Source: CAIYXV01 sp035506255 (GTDB lineage Bacteria > Margulisbacteria > WOR-1 > XYC2-FULL-46-14 > WPAF01). From it: a DNA stretch of 23,266 nt. The DNA lies in contig DATJPS010000050.1 in assembly GCA_035506255.1 (NCBI GenBank), forward strand, positions 1-23,266. The letters run 5' to 3'. The position numbers and the translations under genes are program-made. The notes beneath the pieces were generated by a model that was not told the DNA's origin, did not search any database, and saw only the letters and a list, made by a program, of their open reading frames with translations. Every line of letters begins with the position of its first letter. The first letter of the stretch is position 1. Of this stretch, positions 1 to 6,447 are shown piece after piece.

Positions 1-822
1 CGCGGGTCTTTTTATTTCCTTCAGAACGCTTCGGCGGATTCAACAGTCCCGACAGAATCGGACGTAGTAATGTCGATAAGAAACAATGGAAATGTTGGTA
101 TCGGTACCACTTATCCGAACGAAACATTGACCGTTGCCAACGACGGTTCCAAGACCGCTTTCGAAGCCTGGCACGATACAGCAAATAATGTATCTCTGGC
201 GACGGGATCTATTGGTGTATTGGCTTACGGGAGTGCTTATGGCGGAACGTTCACCTGTAATTTTCTGAACGGCTTTGGAGTGTATGCCTACGCTCCGCAG
301 GGAGTCGGACTCTACGGGTCCGGGGTGATCGGCGTTCGGGGCCTGGTTTCAAGCGGGTGCGGAGTATCGGGAGAAGCGACGAGCGGGATCGGGCTTTTTG
401 GGCGCGCTACGACCGGAATAGCCCTTAACACTTATGGAACCGTAAAATTCCAAAATCTTCCTACGACAAGTTCGGGGACGACTTTGATCGTGGATGGCAG
501 TGGATATCTTTATAAGCAATCGTCCAGTTTGCGATATAAGGAAAATATAATCGATCTTGATGTTGATAAACAGAAGGTGCTGAGCTTAAGGCCGGTTAAA
601 TTCACATCCAAAACGGACAAAAAGCGCGATATCGGGTTGATCGCGGAAGAAGTGGAAAAACAGATAAAGGACCTGGTGATATACAATGAGAAAGGACAGC
701 CGGAATCAGTGAAGTATGACCGTGTGGCGATTTATCTGTTGGGCGTGATTAAAGGCCAACAAAAAGATATAGACGAGCTGAAAAGAGAAGTAAAAGAATT
801 AAAAGCGAGCGAGAAGAAGTAA
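1..822 (+). CDS. Tail-fibre-like surface protein with C-terminal S74 auto-chaperone domain (5' partial)
   Basis: The reading frame is open to the window edge, so the start lies upstream; the ATG at 70 is internal to a repeat. The visible 273 codons hold one GNVGIGTTYP-type repeat (about positions 88-130), a glycine-rich stretch, then a C-terminal intramolecular chaperone of endosialidase (peptidase S74) type. That domain begins at SSLRYKENI (about 529) and continues through GLIAEEVEKQ. It ends in a charged helix (IDELKREVKELKASEKK) that looks like a coiled coil. In this family the chaperone trimerises a beta-helical fibre and then cleaves itself off using a Ser/Lys pair; the SS and K of the opening motif are present. 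The next gene is of the same kind, so the two form a tandem set. The partner or ligand is unknown. Family call is confident, function is not. Confidence 0.85.
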   Translation, partial: RGSFYFLQNASADSTVPTESDVVMSIRNNGNVGIGTTYPNETLTVANDGSKTAFEAWHDTANNVSLATGSIGVLAYGSAYGGTFTCNFLNGFGVYAYAPQGVGLYGSGVIGVRGLVSSGCGVSGEATSGIGLFGRATTGIALNTYGTVKFQNLPTTSSGTTLIVDGSGYLYKQSSSLRYKENIIDLDVDKQKVLSLRPVKFTSKTDKKRDIGLIAEEVEKQIKDLVIYNEKGQPESVKYDRVAIYLLGVIKGQQKDIDELKREVKELKASEKK

Positions 823-925
823 CGGATCAGGCGATATTTAATCCTAAAATTCACAAGTCGGTTCTTTGTATAGAGGCGCCTGTTTCATGGGCCATCTAAT
901 ATTGAGAGAAAATTAATTTATTTCA

Positions 926-976
926 TTGTAATGCCAAAAAACCCTGATAAAATTAGTTTAACAGTATTTTAGGGGG
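926..976 (+). promoter_or_regulatory. Promoter and Shine-Dalgarno of the 948-aa S74 surface protein
   Basis: TTGTAA (926-931), a 16-nt spacer and TAAAAT (948-953) preceded by TGA (an extended -10) form a good sigma-70-like promoter. Transcription would start near 960. AGGGGG at 971-976 stands 5 nt before the ATG at 982. This gene is therefore leadered, unlike several first genes elsewhere in the window. Confidence 0.6.
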
Positions 977-981
977 CATTC

Positions 982-3828
982 ATGAATAAAATATTTATTA
1001 GCGCATTGCTTTTGCTCTCCGCATTTTACACCGCCGCCATCGCATCAGATGTAGATCTTAAATTGGATACCCATAACGGCTCTAGCGCTTTTAATGTGAG
1101 AGATAATCTATCAAACGCCCTCATGACGACCAAATCCAACGGCAATGTCGGGATCGGGACGGCGGAACCTCAGTATGCACTGCACGTTTATGGCGGGAGC
1201 ATCTTATATCAAAAACCCGGGCCCGCAGTCAGTGGATACAGGATGGCGGACGCTTATGGCAATTTATTGGGGGGATTGTTGGCATACAATGACAATGATC
1301 TGGCTTTGGTAGCGGAGGGGAACGGGACAGGGGAGGTTAATATCAGGACCAGCGGCGTGGATCGGATGAGGGTAACATCTACCGGCAATGTCGGGATCGG
1401 AACGACCAACCCCGGATACAAGCTGTCCGTGGTTGGAACGATCGAGACCTCCGGCACGGTAGGGATCAGGTTCCCTGACGGGACGATCCAGAAAACAGCA
1501 TCTGGCTCAAATTCTTGGAATACGAGCGGGAATGATATTTATAGTTCAAATTCAGGTAATGTCGGCATTGGTTCCCAGGAGCCAAAGGTTAAGCTTGATG
1601 TTGATGCGGGAACAAATTATTATGCCGGCCGATTCAGAAGCAGCAATGGGGCGGCGGCAAGATTGATTGTTGACAGTATCGGATCGGCAAACAATTCCGG
1701 GATTTCTTTGCACAATAACGGGGTCAATAAATGGGAAATGGCAAGCGTGAACTTTGGGGTTGGAGGCGCGAACGATTTTCAATTATATGACGATACATTA
1801 TTGCAAACCGCGATGATGGTGGATGGAGATTCCAATTGTGTTGGCATTGGGACAACAAGTCCAGGATATAAGTTATCGGTTGTAGGAACGATCGAGACAT
1901 CGGGGATCGGGGGAGTTAGGTTCCCGGATGGAACGACTCAAATTACCGCTTTAGGGAATAAGGCGGGAGGATGGATAAAAGGCGGCGGCAGGATAACCGA
2001 GGAAACAATAACTGATAATGTAGGAATCGGGACAAGCGCACCGGCATATCCTTTAACCGTCAAAACTTCAACGGCAAGCAGTGGCATAACACATACGGAC
2101 GGTACAATTTCGGTTGGTACATGGGTGGGCAATTCTGGAGGCGTAGATGGAGGATGGATAGGGACTTATTCCAATAATCCTCTGGGCTTTTTTACGAATA
2201 ATGGCGGAATAGCAAGTATGCTGATAAGTACATCCGGAAATGTAGGAATCGGTACTACCAATCCACAGTATGCATTGCATGTATATGGCGGAGGGATCTT
2301 ATATCAAAAGTCCGGTTCAGCACAGAACGGGTACCGGATAGCGGATGTGTCCTCAAATATTTTAGGGGGACTATATGGGATGGGGGATAGCAATATCGCG
2401 GTAGTGGCGAGTAACGGGGGAACCGGAGAGGTGGAGGTCAGAACCAACAGCACCGAAAGAGTGAGGGTGTCAGCGGCGGGGAATGTAGGGATAGGGACTA
2501 CGAACCCCGGCGCGCCGCTTGATGTAATGGGAGCGATTGGGATCGGGGCGGGAGCATTTTATAATCAAATCAATGCGGTGAATTCTCAACAGAACCTTGT
2601 GATCAACAGCAATGGCGGAATGCTGTATTTGAACGGCACCACCAATGACGCAGTTACGATCGCGAGTGGCGGCGGCAATGTTGGGATCGGGACTACGAAG
2701 GCCGATTACCAGTTAACGATTAAGACCGGGACAAAAAGCTATGGAATGGCACACACAGATGGAACAAGGACAATCGGAACTTACGTCGGGAATATTAGCG
2801 GGGTTAACGGAGGATGGTTGGGCACTTTATCAAATCATAATCTTTACTTTTTTACTTATGGAGGTATGCCGGGCATGATGCTCGATACATCTGGAAATGT
2901 GGGGATAGGATCGACGGACCCTACCGGTGCTAGGCTTGATGTTATTACCTCCTCTGGGATTGGGGTTGCGGCAAGAAATACATCTTCGAACGCTGGGGAC
3001 AGCGCGCTGGAAGGGCATGCGGACGCCGGGATGGCGGTTCTGGGGGTTAATAATTCAACCAGTCAATCAACCGCGGTATTCCAGAATTCAGGCGGTGGGC
3101 CTGGGATCAGCGTAACTGGAAATAACAACTATTTTTCCGGCTCTGTTGGTATTGGGAAAACGGACCCGACCGCTAAATTAGAAATCGAAACAAGTGGGCA
3201 TGGATTGATTTCTACTAGCAGTGGGGGTTCGTCCGTGGCAGTCTGGGGAGTAAATACAGGTGGAGGAATAGGTGTTTATGGATCGGCGGGGGGAAGCGGG
3301 TTTTCAGGATATTTTCCTGGAAGATTATATGCAGGCGGCAATGTAGGGATCGGAATGACAGGCCCAGCCCATCTGCTACAGCTCGGAGCGGATGATGCTT
3401 ATAAACCCAATGGTGGTTCATGGGGGAATTCATCCGATATTCGGCTCAAAAAAAATATACATCCTATTACAGGGGCGTTGGATAAAATTGCCCGGCTTCA
3501 AGGGATCAATTATGAATGGATTAATCCAAAAGAACATGGTAACAGTTATGGTATAAATGGCGGATTTATTGCTCAAGATGTTGAAAAAATCTTTCCGTCG
3601 TGGGTCAAGGAATCGGATCCACAGGGGCAAGACGTCAGCCTCGTATCTAAAGACGGAAAGATAAAAAACCTCAGTTTGCCATTTGAGTATGAAGAGCTGA
3701 TAGTTGAATCGATAAAAGAATTAAAGAAAGAAAACAGTGATCTGAAGAAGGAAAACGACGAATTGAAGGCTAGAAATGCAAAGTTCGAGGACCGCCTCGA
3801 AAAGATCGAAGATAAATTGGCGAAATAA
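982..3828 (+). CDS. Large secreted repeat protein with S74 (endosialidase-type) C-terminal chaperone
   Basis: This 948-aa protein begins with a signal peptide (positively charged MNK, hydrophobic core ISALLLLSAFYTAAIA). It then carries 11 copies of a GNVGIGTTNP-like motif, each followed by a short beta-strand such as YKLSVVG or YALHVYG. This is the pattern of beta-rich fibre or adhesin stalks. Three pairs of longer modules are duplicated inside it. The C-terminus has the S74 chaperone starting at SSDIRLKKNI (about residue 816), with GGFIAQDVEKIFP, then a heptad-rich tail (about 905-948). Known family behaviour is trimerisation and self-cleavage at the Ser of the opening motif. The start is supported by an AGGGGG Shine-Dalgarno. 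Likely a surface-displayed trimeric fibre. The gene looks AT-richer than the housekeeping genes downstream, which may indicate a transferred or phage-like origin. Confidence 0.85.
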   Translation: MNKIFISALLLLSAFYTAAIASDVDLKLDTHNGSSAFNVRDNLSNALMTTKSNGNVGIGTAEPQYALHVYGGSILYQKPGPAVSGYRMADAYGNLLGGLLAYNDNDLALVAEGNGTGEVNIRTSGVDRMRVTSTGNVGIGTTNPGYKLSVVGTIETSGTVGIRFPDGTIQKTASGSNSWNTSGNDIYSSNSGNVGIGSQEPKVKLDVDAGTNYYAGRFRSSNGAAARLIVDSIGSANNSGISLHNNGVNKWEMASVNFGVGGANDFQLYDDTLLQTAMMVDGDSNCVGIGTTSPGYKLSVVGTIETSGIGGVRFPDGTTQITALGNKAGGWIKGGGRITEETITDNVGIGTSAPAYPLTVKTSTASSGITHTDGTISVGTWVGNSGGVDGGWIGTYSNNPLGFFTNNGGIASMLISTSGNVGIGTTNPQYALHVYGGGILYQKSGSAQNGYRIADVSSNILGGLYGMGDSNIAVVASNGGTGEVEVRTNSTERVRVSAAGNVGIGTTNPGAPLDVMGAIGIGAGAFYNQINAVNSQQNLVINSNGGMLYLNGTTNDAVTIASGGGNVGIGTTKADYQLTIKTGTKSYGMAHTDGTRTIGTYVGNISGVNGGWLGTLSNHNLYFFTYGGMPGMMLDTSGNVGIGSTDPTGARLDVITSSGIGVAARNTSSNAGDSALEGHADAGMAVLGVNNSTSQSTAVFQNSGGGPGISVTGNNNYFSGSVGIGKTDPTAKLEIETSGHGLISTSSGGSSVAVWGVNTGGGIGVYGSAGGSGFSGYFPGRLYAGGNVGIGMTGPAHLLQLGADDAYKPNGGSWGNSSDIRLKKNIHPITGALDKIARLQGINYEWINPKEHGNSYGINGGFIAQDVEKIFPSWVKESDPQGQDVSLVSKDGKIKNLSLPFEYEELIVESIKELKKENSDLKKENDELKARNAKFEDRLEKIEDKLAK
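1171..1416 (+). repeat. Internal module A, copy 1 (pairs with 2266-2511)
   Basis: An 82-codon module starting QYALHVYGG and ending GNVGIGTTNPG. It recurs at exactly the same length and phase at 2266-2511, with many substitutions but no gap (QYALHVYGGGILYQK in the second copy). Confidence 0.85.
1411..1491 (+). repeat. Internal module B, copy 1 (pairs with 1861-1941)
   Basis: Encodes PGYKLSVVGTIETSG followed by a RFPDGT motif. The second copy at 1861-1941 encodes PGYKLSVVGTIETSG and VRFPDGT. The two differ largely at third codon positions, so this is an old duplication under protein-level constraint. Confidence 0.8.
1861..1941 (+). repeat. Internal module B, copy 2
   Basis: Second copy of the YKLSVVGTIETSG / RFPDGT module also found at 1411-1491, in the same frame and phase. 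Confidence 0.8.
2044..2265 (+). repeat. Internal module C, copy 1 (pairs with 2704-2922)
   Basis: A 74-codon module (AYPLTVKTS, THTDGT, GGVDGGWIGT, ending GNVGIGTTNP). It matches 2704-2922 (DYQLTIKTG, AHTDGT, SGVNGGWLGT, ending GNVGIGSTDP) with a single one-codon length difference. Confidence 0.8.
2266..2511 (+). repeat. Internal module A, copy 2
   Basis: Second copy of the 82-codon YALHVYGG module at 1171-1416, of identical length (246 nt). Confidence 0.85.
2704..2922 (+). repeat. Internal module C, copy 2
   Basis: Second copy of the HTDGT / GGW(I/L)GT module at 2044-2265, one codon shorter. Confidence 0.8.
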
Positions 3829-3861
3829 ATTGTTGGGCGGTTAGGATTTAAGCCAAAATAT

Positions 3862-3915
3862 ATAGGCTTCTCCAAAGGCTGTTATTAATTCAATTGCTGG
3901 AGAAGTAAGACCTAT
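3862..3915. other. Bulged inverted repeat between convergent genes, possible terminator
   Basis: CTTCTCCA (3867-3874) pairs with TGGAGAAG (3898-3905). The flanks ATAGG (3862-3866) and CCTAT (3911-3915) extend the stem across a 5-nt bulge (TAAGA). It lies in the 146-bp gap between the S74 gene and the convergent YqfO-like gene. Read leftwards, the stem is followed by a T-rich stretch (TATATATTTT), so it could terminate the minus-strand gene. On the plus strand there is no T-run. AAGCC (3850-3854) can also pair with GGCTT (3865-3869), giving an alternative fold. Confidence 0.35.
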
Positions 3916-3974
3916 CGGACGAAAAGGCAATCATACTCGACAGACAGCTGATTAAGAATATGGACGGCCGGATG

Positions 3975-4289
3975 TTAATTGGGAGCCAATTCGATAACAT
4001 CATACGCCGGCGATTCATACGGATGCGCTTTTTTCATCGCGGCGATCACTTTATTTTTGATTTTGCCGGGGACAAAAATCTCCAACCGATCTTCCTTGAC
4101 CTTTGCCAACCGTCCCGCCTTCCCCTTGTACGGACGGGCCCCTTTTAAAGGGCGAAAGGTCCCGATCCCATCCGAATAGAACATGCAATGGTCGTAATTG
4201 CCGATCCGGCCGGCACCGGCGGCGAAGAGCGCTTCGCTTATCGGTTTAAGGTACGAACGGGGAACGAATACGATCAGCTTATAATTCAC
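3975..4289 (-). CDS. Stand-alone YqfO/NIF3-insert-like small protein
   Basis: A 104-aa protein that matches by eye the CutA/PII-like domain inserted in YqfO/NIF3-family proteins, here on its own. Recognisable blocks are YKLIVFVPRSYL, GAGRIGNYDHCMF, GTFRPLKGARPYKGK, and the C-terminal KKAHPYESPAYDVIEL. Such domains fold like ferredoxins and are often regulatory or metal-associated; the role of the free-standing version is not established. I choose the GTG at 4289 (protein VNYKLIV...) rather than the ATG 69 nt upstream. A strong TGC-TATAAT promoter element lies between the two, and the family homology starts at YKL. It is divergent from the GspE-like ATPase gene and convergent with the S74 gene. 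No Shine-Dalgarno is visible, so the mRNA is predicted to be leaderless. Confidence 0.8.
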   Translation of the reverse strand: MNYKLIVFVPRSYLKPISEALFAAGAGRIGNYDHCMFYSDGIGTFRPLKGARPYKGKAGRLAKVKEDRLEIFVPGKIKNKVIAAMKKAHPYESPAYDVIELAPN

Positions 4290-4295
4290 GCTCAA

Positions 4296-4304
4296 ATTAT
4301 AGCA
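4296..4304 (-). promoter_or_regulatory. Extended -10 of the YqfO-like gene, leaderless geometry
   Basis: On the minus strand, TGC then TATAAT (consensus, 4301 to 4296) lies exactly 6 nt before the GTG start at 4289. Transcription would begin at or next to the start codon. The -35 region is poor, as is usual with extended -10 promoters. Confidence 0.65.
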
Positions 4305-4383
4305 GAAACGACGAAATTCGCGACATCGAGGCGGAAAAGAGGACCGAAGAGCGTTCAATGCCCGATATTTCAGGCGTTGTGAT

Positions 4384-4392
4384 TGCTATATG
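4384..4392 (+). promoter_or_regulatory. Putative extended -10 of the GspE-like gene
   Basis: TGC-TATATG (4384-4392) is followed after 6 nt by the ATG at 4399, the same spacing as the neighbouring promoter on the other strand. The hexamer matches the consensus at only four of six positions and no good -35 is visible, so this one is weaker. Confidence 0.4.
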
Positions 4393-4398
4393 TTTCGC

Positions 4399-5382
4399 AT
4401 GCCGGACGATGTAGTTAAACTGCTGGATAGATTTATCGAACAGGCAACGACGGAGCGCGCCTCCGACATCCACATCGAACCGAGAGAAGAATATGTGAGG
4501 GTCCGCTTCCGCGTGGACGGCCTGTTACAAGATATCGAGACCATTCCCAAGCAATCACAGCCCGCGCTCATTTCCAGAATTAAAGTAATGGTCAACCTGG
4601 ACATTGCCGAGTCGCGACTGCCGCAAGATGGCCGCGGCAGCGTCCACATCGGGAAAAGCGACTACGATCTGCGAGTCTCCACTCTTCCCACCGTCCATGG
4701 TGAAAAGGCGGTCATAAGAATACTGGAGCGAAGAAGAGTGGCGCTGAAGCTGGAAGAGCTGGGATTGGATGCGGCGGACATGATGGCTTACAGAAGAATG
4801 ATCTCGCGCCGGAGCGGGTTGCTGCTGATCACCGGCCCGACCGGATCCGGTAAAACGACCACGCTATACGCATCGCTCAAAGAGCTCAACTGCCGGGAGA
4901 ACAACATCATCACAATCGAGGACCCGGTCGAATACCAGTTGCCCGGCATTAATCAGGTGCAAGTCAACCAGAAGTCCGGCCTTACCTTCGCGCGCATTCT
5001 CCGTTCCGTGCTCCGGCAGGACCCGGACATCATCATGGTCGGCGAGATCCGGGACCTGGAAACGGCAAGGATCGCGGTCCAGGCGGCGCTTACCGGGCAC
5101 CTGGTGCTGGCGACGCTCCATACCCGCGACGCACTGTCGTCCACCATCAGGCTTTGCGAAATGGGGATAGAAGGATATTTGATAAAAGATTGCATAGTGG
5201 GAGCAGTGGCACAGAGGCTTATAAGGATAAAGCCGTCCGGCCGTCGCGCGATCTTCGAGATCATGGAAGGATGCGAGCCGCGTGAAGGGATGAAAACGAT
5301 GAAGGACAAAGCACTGGAACTGATCAAGCAGGGAACAACTAGCCGGGAAGAAGTGGAAAGAGCGGTCTGTTTCGATCAGTGA
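4399..5382 (+). CDS. Compact GspE/PilB-family secretion or pilus ATPase
   Basis: A 327-aa protein of the type II secretion / type IV pilus ATPase family. In order: N2-type domain (RASDIHIEPREE), Walker A GPTGSGKTTT (from residue 146), Asp box ITIEDPVEYQL, Walker B PDIIMVGEIRD, and His box TGHLVLATLHT. It differs from a typical GspE/PilB (about 500-570 aa). There is no N1 domain, and the tetracysteine zinc subdomain normally found between AQRL and GR.(G/A)I(F/Y)E is gone: AQRLIRIKPSGRRAIFEIM runs straight through. PilT-like length but GspE-like motifs. No other pilus or secretion gene is in the window, so its machine is unknown. I prefer the ATG at 4399; the in-frame ATG at 4390 lies inside the putative -10. 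Its 3' end overlaps the convergent gene by 7 bp. Confidence 0.85.
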   Translation: MPDDVVKLLDRFIEQATTERASDIHIEPREEYVRVRFRVDGLLQDIETIPKQSQPALISRIKVMVNLDIAESRLPQDGRGSVHIGKSDYDLRVSTLPTVHGEKAVIRILERRRVALKLEELGLDAADMMAYRRMISRRSGLLLITGPTGSGKTTTLYASLKELNCRENNIITIEDPVEYQLPGINQVQVNQKSGLTFARILRSVLRQDPDIIMVGEIRDLETARIAVQAALTGHLVLATLHTRDALSSTIRLCEMGIEGYLIKDCIVGAVAQRLIRIKPSGRRAIFEIMEGCEPREGMKTMKDKALELIKQGTTSREEVERAVCFDQ

Positions 5383-5684
5383 CCGCCGCCGCCACCCGCT
5401 CCTCCGGTCCCGCCCGAAGCCGCGCCGCCTTTACCTCCACCGGGGATCCCGAAAGTCGCCATCATAAAGATCGCCACTCCCACGATCTTATCGAATATCC
5501 TTGGGATCGCGTTCTCCATGGTGATGACCTGGCAACGATGGCATTTAGCGCAGATCTTGAACTTCATTTTGGTCGGGGAGCAGGCCTCGGTCTTATAAAA
5601 CAGGCAGTTGGTCAGGCCCGTGTTCTTGGGGGAAAGAGCCTTTTGCAGATGCATTTCTTCCAGGGCTACTGATTCTATTTCCAT
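5376..5684 (-). CDS. Cys-rich single-span membrane protein with glycine-rich tail, unknown function
   Basis: A 102-aa protein I do not recognise. Its N-terminal half has five cysteines at 27, 35, 45, 48 and 51; the last three are spaced CxxCxxC (ICAKCHRC) and look metal-binding. A hydrophobic stretch follows (about 66-80, IVGVAIFMMATFGI), then a glycine-rich tail of about 20 residues ending GGGGGH. The gene lies between the GspE-like ATPase (tail-to-tail overlap 7 bp) and the divergent plsC. No function is assigned. It is probably real, because it fills the gap between two genes and has a promoter-like sequence upstream. The glycine run is low-complexity sequence, however, and the start is not certain. 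Confidence 0.6.
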   Translation of the reverse strand: MEIESVALEEMHLQKALSPKNTGLTNCLFYKTEACSPTKMKFKICAKCHRCQVITMENAIPRIFDKIVGVAIFMMATFGIPGGGKGGAASGGTGGAGGGGGH

Positions 5685-5689
5685 GTTTT

Positions 5690-5719
5690 TCTATCGCCTT
5701 GCCAAACCGTTAATTTCAA
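5690..5719 (-). promoter_or_regulatory. Putative promoter of the Cys/Gly-rich membrane protein
   Basis: On the minus strand, TTGAAA (5719-5714), an 18-nt spacer and GATAGA (5695-5690) end 5 nt before the ATG at 5684. The -10 is weak. It interleaves with the plsC promoter on the other strand. Confidence 0.35.
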
Positions 5720-5727
5720 GTTATTCT
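5699..5727 (+). promoter_or_regulatory. plsC promoter, leaderless geometry
   Basis: TTGCCA (5699-5704), a 17-nt spacer and TATTCT (5722-5727), then 6 nt to the ATG at 5734. No Shine-Dalgarno lies between. Transcription is predicted to start at or next to the start codon. Confidence 0.6.
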
Positions 5728-5733
5728 AGGCTA

Positions 5734-6447
5734 ATGAAAGCGGTCAGGTCAATAATATTTTATATAATAGTCGCCATTAGTTTTGTGATCGGCACGTTTA
5801 TCACCATCCCGCTCGCCTGGTTCAGTCGCGACCAGGTCCGCACATACCAAACTTCCGCCCGGATCTGGGCCCGGATGCTGGCATGGATCTCCGGCATCCC
5901 GGTAAAGATCGAGGGGATGGAGAATCTTTCCCGGAACGAAGCACTGGTGATGGTGGCCAACCATCAGGGTTCGGCCGACATCCTGATCCTGCTGGCCTAC
6001 CTCCCGGTCTATTTCCGTTTTATTATAAAAAAGGAGCTTTTTAAGATACCGTTCTTTGGCTGGTATCTGCGCAAGGCCGGGTATATTTCGGTCGATCGGG
6101 GGGCGGGGGATAAAGCGCATCGTCTGATGTCGTCGGCGGAAAGCGTGCTGGCGGGGGGTGACTGCATCCTTATTTTCCCCGAAGGGACCCGGTCAAAAGA
6201 CGGAAAGTTACAGGAGTTCAAACGGGGAAGCCTTTTGCTGGCGTTCAAGGCCAAAAAGCGGGTATTGCCGATCGCGATCTCGGGCAGCTTCAATATCATG
6301 CCGCCCAAAAAAGTATTTTACGATATAGTCCCGGTAACGATAAAGATCGGCGAGCCGGTCACTCTGCAACAATTTGGAACGAAGTTCGAACAGGCGTCGG
6401 AAGCGATACACGACCGGATCAAAGGGATGCTTGAAGCGCCTCGCTGA
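5734..6447 (+). CDS. plsC: 1-acyl-sn-glycerol-3-phosphate acyltransferase
   Basis: This 237-aa enzyme acylates lysophosphatidic acid to phosphatidic acid in membrane phospholipid synthesis. Seen in sequence: an N-terminal membrane helix (IIFYIIVAISFVIGTF), the catalytic HX4D motif in NHQGSADI, GYISVDRGAGDKA, the acyl-acceptor motif FPEGTRSKDG, and the downstream PIAISGSF block. Length is normal for the family. In-frame ATGs exist upstream (5683, 5608). I choose 5734 because a TTGCCA-17-TATTCT promoter ends 6 nt before it and because homology begins with the membrane helix. It runs tail-to-tail into radA with a 29-bp overlap of coding sequence and no visible terminator. Confidence 0.9.
   Translation: MKAVRSIIFYIIVAISFVIGTFITIPLAWFSRDQVRTYQTSARIWARMLAWISGIPVKIEGMENLSRNEALVMVANHQGSADILILLAYLPVYFRFIIKKELFKIPFFGWYLRKAGYISVDRGAGDKAHRLMSSAESVLAGGDCILIFPEGTRSKDGKLQEFKRGSLLLAFKAKKRVLPIAISGSFNIMPPKKVFYDIVPVTIKIGEPVTLQQFGTKFEQASEAIHDRIKGMLEAPR

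Noticed and set aside
1138..3390. Regularly spaced GNVGIG repeats as a possible CRISPR-like array
   Set aside because: They are in-frame protein repeats with variable spacing and codon-level divergence, not identical DNA repeats with unique spacers.
4290..4358. Longer start (ATG 4358) for the YqfO-like gene
   Set aside because: The added 23 residues do not match the family, and a consensus extended -10 lies inside that stretch.
5608..5733. Longer starts (ATG 5608 or 5683) for plsC
   Set aside because: They would overlap the divergent 102-aa gene or its promoter, and the plsC promoter ends 6 nt before the ATG at 5734.
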